From positions 1 through 5,758 of the forward strand of contig JAFYMA010000027.1 of NCBI GenBank assembly GCA_017556845.1: 5,758 bases of DNA, read 5' to 3'. Position 1 is the stretch's first letter. Each line of letters starts with the position of its first letter. A program made the translations under genes and the position numbers. The DNA comes from Clostridia bacterium. GTDB taxonomy: Bacteria > Bacillota > Clostridia > Oscillospirales > CAG-272. Positions 1-3,987 of this stretch are shown piece after piece. The notes under the pieces were generated by a model, which was not told the DNA's origin, did no database searches, and saw only the letters and a list, made by a program, of their open reading frames with translations.

Positions 1-75
1 TCCGAAGCAACCGCTTGCGGGAATTATCGGATTGTCAAGCTCAAGTCCGCATAAATTTACGCTCAGATCTGCCAT
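1..75 (-). CDS. pyrD: Dihydroorotate dehydrogenase catalytic subunit, class 1B (5' end only)
   Basis: Only the first 25 codons are in the window; the gene runs off the left edge with the frame open. The reading starts MADLSVNLCGLELDN and continues into NPIIPASGCFG. The NPxxPASGxFG stretch (residues 15-25) is the conserved N-terminal signature of class 1 PyrD, where the first strand and loop of the FMN barrel lie. The enzyme oxidises dihydroorotate to orotate in pyrimidine synthesis, and the 1B form works in a complex with PyrK. The ATG at 75-73 is supported by GGAGAG (86-81) five bases upstream. The start lies inside the end of pyrK (13-base overlap), which suggests translational coupling and a fixed subunit ratio. 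The catalytic and FMN-binding residues lie outside the window, so the class rests on the N-terminus and the pyrK neighbour. Confidence 0.9.
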   Translation of the reverse strand, partial: MADLSVNLCGLELDNPIIPASGCFG

Positions 76-791
76 ACTATCTCTCCTTTTTTGAATACGG
101 GGCCTTCCTTGCATACCCGTTTCATACCGTTTTTCGTCATTATAGAGCATCCCATGCAGGCGCCGAAGCCGCAGCCCATACGCGCTTCAAAGGAATACTC
201 ACCGTCACACTCCGTTTTGTTATATAAAGCTCTCAGCATCGGCAAAGGACCGCAGGCGTACGTGTAATCGTATTCAATATCCGCAAGAACGTCCGTAACG
301 AAGCCCTTTGTGCCGAACGTACCGTCAACGGTAGTAACGGTAACAAAAACGCCGAGTGACTCAAACTCGTCCTTGTAGAAAACGTCCTTTTCGTTATTGA
401 AGCCCAGAACGACGGACGGCTTTTTGCCGTTTTCAATAAGCTTTTTGCAAAGATAATACAACGGCGGAACACCGACGCCGCCGCCCACCAAAAGAGGACG
501 GGTACATTCGGCGCTTGCATCAAAGCCGTTTCCGAGTCCCGTTAAAACGTCAAGCGAAAAGCCGTTTTCGTATTGTCTCATGGCGTCTGTACCGACTCCT
601 ACGACCTTGTATATCAGCGTCAGCTCGTCATTCTGAACGTCGCATACTGAAATGGGACGTCTTAAATAAAATCCGGGAAGCTGTAATTCCACGAATTGCC
701 CGGGGGCATTTATTGCACCCGTGTCGCCTCTTAAGACCGTCTTGTATACGTCAAGGGCGATGTTTTCATTTGATAATACGGTGAATTTCAT
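63..791 (-). CDS. pyrK: Dihydroorotate dehydrogenase electron-transfer subunit PyrK
   Basis: This 242-residue protein is the FAD and [2Fe-2S] subunit of class 1B dihydroorotate dehydrogenase, passing electrons from PyrD's FMN to NAD+ in the cytoplasm. Visible marks in order are: an N-terminal ferredoxin-reductase-like barrel with the flavin motif RRPISV (44-49); a glycine-rich nucleotide-binding turn GGGVGVPPL (103-111); CGPLPML (180-186), typical of the NAD-binding lobe; and a cluster site with Cys207, Cys212, Cys215 and Cys227 (C-x4-C-x2-C-x11-C) followed by the family-typical KEGPVF. Length is close to the usual 240-260. I chose the ATG at 791-789 because the family N-terminus begins there and GGAG lies nine bases upstream. 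An in-frame ATG at 878 would add 29 unrelated residues and run 62 bases into pyrC. All key residues are intact. It lies between pyrC and pyrD in an apparent operon. Confidence 0.96.
   Translation of the reverse strand: MKFTVLSNENIALDVYKTVLRGDTGAINAPGQFVELQLPGFYLRRPISVCDVQNDELTLIYKVVGVGTDAMRQYENGFSLDVLTGLGNGFDASAECTRPLLVGGGVGVPPLYYLCKKLIENGKKPSVVLGFNNEKDVFYKDEFESLGVFVTVTTVDGTFGTKGFVTDVLADIEYDYTYACGPLPMLRALYNKTECDGEYSFEARMGCGFGACMGCSIMTKNGMKRVCKEGPVFKKGEIVWQI
81..86 (-). promoter_or_regulatory. Ribosome binding site for pyrD inside the pyrK coding end
   Basis: GGAGAG on the minus strand sits five bases before the pyrD ATG and within the last codons of pyrK, where it encodes part of the Gly-Glu before IVWQI. 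Ribosomes finishing pyrK uncover or directly feed this site, consistent with coupled translation of the two subunits. Confidence 0.65.
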
Positions 792-800
792 AATATACCA

Positions 801-804
801 CTCC
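801..804 (-). promoter_or_regulatory. Ribosome binding site that fixes the pyrK start
   Basis: GGAG on the minus strand lies nine bases before the ATG at 791, inside the 25-base pyrC-pyrK gap. It supports the internal start over the longer reading from 878, which has no comparable site and would begin inside pyrC. Confidence 0.7.
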
Positions 805-816
805 GTTTTGAAAGGA

Positions 817-2019
817 TCATATTTGCCATACAATATTGCCGTTATATACGGTGAGCAGATTTTTTCCGAACACCTCATAGCTTTCGAACGGCGTCGATTT
901 ACCCATTGAAATAAAGCTTTCAGGGTCTATCGTATATTTTTTATCAAGGTCAATGACGGCAAAGCAATCTTTTCGGCAGGGAATACCGAGTATCTGCCGG
1001 GGTGCATAGCACATCAATTTCAGTAAAAGCTCAAGGGATATGACGCCCGTTTTTACAAGATGCGTGTAAAGGATCGGAAACGCAGTTTCAAGCCCCGTGA
1101 TACCCATAAGGCTTTTTTCAAGTCCTCTTGATTTTTCTTCCTTTGAATGCGGTGCGTGATCCGTTGCGATAACGTCTATCGTGCCGTCCTTTATTCCGTT
1201 TATAAGGGCATCTCTGTCGCTTGATGAACGCAAGGGGGGATTCATTTTGAATCTGCCGTCCTCCTGCAGATCGTCATCACATAAAATAAGATAATGAGGA
1301 GCTGTTTCACACGTTACGGGCAGACCGTCTGCCTTTGCTCTGCGGACAAGCTCAACTCCCTCTTTGGTCGATATGTGGCAAACGTGGTATCTGCAATTCG
1401 TCTTGCGGACAAGCTCGATGTCACGCTCTATCATAACGTATTCGCTGGCGGAGCTTATGCCCCTGTGACCGTGCGTGCGTGCGTACTGTCCGTCGTGTAT
1501 GTATCCGCCGAGCAAAAGCTCGTTTACCTCGCAGTGCGAGGCGTAAATACCGCCGTGTTCAGCGCATTTTCTCATTGCCTGCTCTACCGTTTCGGTGCTT
1601 TGAACGCCTGAGCCGTCGTCTGAAAACAGCCTTGTGTATTTTATCATTTCACCGAAATCGACGGGCGATATACCGCACCGTCCCTTCGTTATACAGCTAT
1701 ACGGAATAATGCCGATAACCCCGTCTGAATTTATGTGTTTAAGCTGCTCTTCAATATGCTCGGCGCAGTCCGGAGCAGGCGAAAGATTGGGCATCGTGCA
1801 TACGGTGGTATATCCTGCACTCGCGGCGGCAAGCGAGCCGCTTTTGATAGTTTCCTTATAACAAAAACCGGGTTGCCTGAAATGCACGTGCATATCAACA
1901 AAGCCCGGTATCAAAATTATATTCTTATCGTCGAAAATACGGATAACACTGCCGTCGAAGCAAGCGTTTTCAGCGGCATTAAAGGCAGCATCAGCAAAGC
2001 GTTTGTCTGTACCCTTCAT
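817..2019 (-). CDS. pyrC: Dihydroorotase (type I, Bacillus-like)
   Basis: A 400-residue amidohydrolase that interconverts carbamoyl-aspartate and dihydroorotate, the third step of de novo pyrimidine synthesis. The zinc site is readable: DMHVHFRQPG gives His44 and His46; FSDDG (132-136) holds the bridging Asp; SHCE gives His162; CHIS gives His215; TDHAPH gives Asp287. Substrate-binding Arg48 and the MNPPLR motif (259-264) are present. The start is firm: GGGAGG (2033-2028) lies eight bases before the ATG, and an in-frame TAG occurs nine codons upstream. The protein is slightly shorter than the roughly 425-430 residues usual in Bacillus-type enzymes: the HxH motif begins at residue 44 rather than near 59, so the N-terminal beta-sandwich half is trimmed. 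No active-site residue is missing. It is the first gene of the leftward unit, with pyrK 25 bases downstream. Confidence 0.97.
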   Translation of the reverse strand: MKGTDKRFADAAFNAAENACFDGSVIRIFDDKNIILIPGFVDMHVHFRQPGFCYKETIKSGSLAAASAGYTTVCTMPNLSPAPDCAEHIEEQLKHINSDGVIGIIPYSCITKGRCGISPVDFGEMIKYTRLFSDDGSGVQSTETVEQAMRKCAEHGGIYASHCEVNELLLGGYIHDGQYARTHGHRGISSASEYVMIERDIELVRKTNCRYHVCHISTKEGVELVRRAKADGLPVTCETAPHYLILCDDDLQEDGRFKMNPPLRSSSDRDALINGIKDGTIDVIATDHAPHSKEEKSRGLEKSLMGITGLETAFPILYTHLVKTGVISLELLLKLMCYAPRQILGIPCRKDCFAVIDLDKKYTIDPESFISMGKSTPFESYEVFGKNLLTVYNGNIVWQI

Positions 2020-2054
2020 AGTTACTTCCTCCCGATATTTTAACTAATAATATC

Positions 2055-2083
2055 ATTATAAGATAAAGAATATCAACCGTTGT
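2055..2083 (-). promoter_or_regulatory. Possible leftward promoter for the pyrC-pyrK-pyrD unit
   Basis: A perfect TATAAT lies on the minus strand at 2060-2055, which would place transcription start about 29 bases before pyrC. The hexamer 17 bases upstream (ACAACG, 2083-2078) is a poor -35, and the region is AT-rich, so the -10 match may be chance. The implied leader is too short for a PyrR-type attenuator. Confidence 0.35.
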
Positions 2084-2114
2084 TCATTAATAAATTGTAA
2101 ATATGCCGTACAAA

Positions 2115-2130
2115 CGATCGCTCAACGATC
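2115..2130. repeat. Short inverted repeat between the divergent genes
   Basis: GATCG (2116-2120), five spacer bases CTCAA, then CGATC (2126-2130). The left arm is part of the palindrome CGATCG (2115-2120). It lies 26 bases upstream of the rightward -35 box and upstream of the suspected pyrC promoter, a place where an operator could sit. The arms are short, so chance is possible. Confidence 0.3.
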
Positions 2131-2156
2131 ACCGATGGGTATATTTTGGGTGTGTA

Positions 2157-2186
2157 TTGACATTGAAGGGTAGTTTATGGTATAAT
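2157..2186 (+). promoter_or_regulatory. Sigma-A-type extended -10 promoter for the dockerin gene
   Basis: Perfect -35 TTGACA (2157-2162), 18-base spacer, and perfect -10 TATAAT (2181-2186) preceded by TGG (2178-2180), the extended -10 element. Predicted start of transcription is near 2193, leaving a leader of about 25 bases before the ATG at 2218, with AAAGGA (2201-2206) as the ribosome binding site. Confidence 0.88.
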
Positions 2187-2217
2187 TAAAATATATCAAG
2201 AAAGGACACTGTAGGAT

Positions 2218-3759
2218 ATGAAAAACAGAATTTTCAGTATTATTGCGGTATTATCTTTATTCATAGGCTGCTGCTCTTACGTCATCAATGCGGTAACTAT
2301 ATCGCCAAATGATGACGGTGTGTACGAAATATCAAGCTATGGGCAGCTTCGTCTTTTTTCGGACCTTATCAACGGTAAGGGCATATATTCCTCAAGCGGT
2401 GCGGTCAAAAACGCTGATGCGGTGCTCGTTGCCGATATAGTTGCAAACGAAGGACTGCTCAATGACGACGGAAGCATAGCTCTTGACGATCCTGACGTAT
2501 GGACTCCTATGTATAACTTCAGCGGAGTATTCGACGGAAACGGTCATTCTATAACGGGACTTTATTTTGATGAATACAAAGCGGACGCCGGACTGTTTTC
2601 CGTTTTAGCGGAGAACTCGCAGGTCAAAAACCTCAATATAAAAGGCTCGTATATCTGCGGCAAAACGAATGTCGGTATGATAGCGGGCAGCTCGTACGGT
2701 GATATTATCAATTGCACCTCTGACGGAAACGTTACGTCATACGCTTGTACATCAGGCGTCGGCGGTATCGTCGGCGTAACGTACGGAAACGTAATGAATT
2801 GTAAAAATTATTCCTATATACTTTCTATTTCCGGAACTATAGAGGGCAAATACGTTGACTATGCCGCAGGCATTGCGGGTATATCCTACGGAAAAGTTGA
2901 AAAATGTATAAACGAGGGATACGTCACTGCAGCAGAGGCATCGGCAGGCGGTATATGCGGCATAGGAACGGTCGTGACGGATTGCTATAATACCTCGAGC
3001 GTAAGCGGCATCATAGATGTTGGCGGTATATGTACGATGCTTAAGGGCAGAATGGAAAACTGCTATAATATCGGAGAAATATATGCAGATGCGGTGCAGG
3101 GCAGTAACGTAGGGGCAATAGTTGGCGTATGTGACGTATCTGATGACAACGGCTCATATCCGGAAAATAACTACTATCTGACTACGGAGATAAGCGGTAT
3201 AGGCTCTTACGTGTTGCCCGACGGCAGCCTCGTAGAAAGTGAAGAAGAGGACTCGGGGGCGGAAATGAAATCGTCCGAAAGCTTTGAAAACGGAAATGTC
3301 GCACATCTTCTCGGAAAAAGCTACGGTATGCTGATAGGCAAGGATAAATACCCCGTGTTCAACGACGGAAGCAACACTGTATATATGGTCGCGGGCGTTG
3401 CGTGCAGCGGCGGCGGACGCGTTCTCGGTATCAATGAATACGGCTATACGAACGGCGGTGCTTTGGCAGTAGCGGATGACGGATACGCCTTTGCAGGCTG
3501 GTATGATAACAACGGAGTTATTGAGAATAATGCCGAGATCTCTATTCAAAAGGTATCAGAAAGCACTGTTTTAAAGGCACTTTTTGCGGAAAAGGGCGAC
3601 GTAAACTGTGACGGTGTAAAAAATTCGAAGGATATAATAAAATATAAAAAGTTTTTTGCGGGAAAAGCGGAGATATATAACGGCATCGGAGACGTTGATA
3701 ACGACGGCGATACGGATACCGATGACATAGCACTTGTGGTGGCTGATATTTTACAGTAA
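2218..3759 (+). CDS. Secreted GLUG-repeat protein with C-terminal type I dockerin
   Basis: A 513-residue exported protein with no recognised catalytic domain. Residues 1-25 form a Sec signal (charged MKNR, hydrophobic core, likely cut after INA). Residues 30-150 include a start found in GLUG proteins (VYEISSYGQLRLFSDL) and FSGVFDGNGHSITGLY. Five GLUG-like units of 20-25 residues follow, near 153, 182, 217, 243 and 268, each with a GGI/AGI-G turn and an NC or KC step, suggesting a small beta-helix. An acidic Ser/Glu linker spans about 338-356. Residues 385-457 resemble a divergent InlB B-repeat (GYAFAGWYDNNG, then VLKALFAE). Residues 460-513 are a dockerin with two calcium loops: Asp461, Asn463, Asp465, Asn469, Asp472; and Asp492, Asp494, Asp496, Asp500, Asp503. 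The dockerin should bind a cohesin on a scaffold or cell surface. It has its own promoter. Role of the repeat region: unknown, possibly glycan or cell-wall binding. Confidence 0.9.
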   Translation: MKNRIFSIIAVLSLFIGCCSYVINAVTISPNDDGVYEISSYGQLRLFSDLINGKGIYSSSGAVKNADAVLVADIVANEGLLNDDGSIALDDPDVWTPMYNFSGVFDGNGHSITGLYFDEYKADAGLFSVLAENSQVKNLNIKGSYICGKTNVGMIAGSSYGDIINCTSDGNVTSYACTSGVGGIVGVTYGNVMNCKNYSYILSISGTIEGKYVDYAAGIAGISYGKVEKCINEGYVTAAEASAGGICGIGTVVTDCYNTSSVSGIIDVGGICTMLKGRMENCYNIGEIYADAVQGSNVGAIVGVCDVSDDNGSYPENNYYLTTEISGIGSYVLPDGSLVESEEEDSGAEMKSSESFENGNVAHLLGKSYGMLIGKDKYPVFNDGSNTVYMVAGVACSGGGRVLGINEYGYTNGGALAVADDGYAFAGWYDNNGVIENNAEISIQKVSESTVLKALFAEKGDVNCDGVKNSKDIIKYKKFFAGKAEIYNGIGDVDNDGDTDTDDIALVVADILQ

Positions 3760-3771
3760 AAGCTGAAAAAC

Positions 3772-3838
3772 TTGTGCAACTTAACCAAAAATAAATTTTC
3801 TAAACCGTGTTTATTAACAAATTCGTCGGTTTGCACAA
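3772..3838. repeat. Interrupted inverted repeat after the dockerin gene
   Basis: TTGTGCAA (3772-3779) faces TTGCACAA (3831-3838). A second arm pair overlaps it: AAACCG (3802-3807) faces CGGTTT (3827-3832), with an inner TGTT-TATT-AACA hairpin (3808-3819). The continuous right arm CGGTTTGCACAA thus matches a left arm split by about 20 bases. It could fold as a bulged hairpin, but no T run follows on the plus strand, so I do not call it a terminator. Confidence 0.45.
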
Positions 3839-3881
3839 AAAAGCGTGTGAAAGATTGTGAATGATTTCTTTTAGGTTAATA

Positions 3882-3911
3882 TTGACATATTCACCCCTCG
3901 TATGATAAAAT
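3882..3911 (+). promoter_or_regulatory. Sigma-A-type extended -10 promoter for the CHAP gene
   Basis: Perfect -35 TTGACA (3882-3887), 18-base spacer, -10 TAAAAT (3906-3911) preceded by TGA (3903-3905), an extended -10. The predicted start is near 3918, giving a leader of about 70 bases, longer than that of the neighbouring dockerin gene. Confidence 0.8.
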
Positions 3912-3957
3912 GATAGTGCGAGATAATAGTGTATTTTCTCCGACACTTAACGAAATC

Positions 3958-3970
3958 GTGCAGATTGCAC
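3958..3970 (+). promoter_or_regulatory. Small leader hairpin next to the ribosome binding site of the CHAP gene
   Basis: GTGCA (3958-3962), loop GAT, TGCAC (3966-3970): a perfect five-pair stem ending five bases before the AAAGGTG ribosome binding site (about 3974-3980) of the ATG at 3988. It may act as a 5' stabiliser or a translation control element. Five base pairs alone are modest evidence. Confidence 0.4.
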
Positions 3971-3987
3971 AAGAAAGGTGATTTTTT

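Larger units (their letters stand above)
3831..3977 (+). repeat. Direct repeat TTGCACAARAAAG flanking the CHAP gene promoter
   Basis: The 13-base unit at 3831-3843 and again at 3965-3977 differs at one position (A versus G at base 9). One copy lies upstream of the -35 box and the other in the leader, just at the ribosome binding site. With the inverted copy at 3772-3779 the 8-base core occurs three times in about 200 bases. Confidence 0.5.

Noticed and set aside
789..830. A 13-codon frame (MANMILSKRSGIL) bridging the pyrC end and pyrK start.
   Set aside because: No ribosome binding site precedes its ATG and the length is within chance; kept only as part of the junction-similarity observation.
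63..878. A longer pyrK reading of 271 residues starting at 878.
   Set aside because: The extra 29 residues are not family-like, the start has no good ribosome site and it would overlap pyrC by 62 bases; the ATG at 791 fits the PyrK N-terminus and has GGAG upstream.
2045..2062. AT-rich inverted repeat ATAAT-GAT-ATTAT over the possible pyrC -10.
   Set aside because: Such short AT-only arms are expected by chance in this base composition.
2260..2275. Possible lipobox FIGC in the signal region of the dockerin protein (Cys18).
   Set aside because: Phe at the -3 position is atypical and a normal signal peptidase site follows at INA; lipid anchoring would also be odd for a dockerin protein, though not excluded.
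3760..3850. Rho-independent terminator after the dockerin gene.
   Set aside because: The inverted repeat is interrupted and no T run follows on the plus strand; a TTTTT run follows only on the minus strand, where no gene needs it.
3861..3905. A 14-codon frame (MISFRLILTYSPLV) overlapping the CHAP promoter.
   Set aside because: It spans the -35 box of a strong promoter and has no clear ribosome site; most likely chance.
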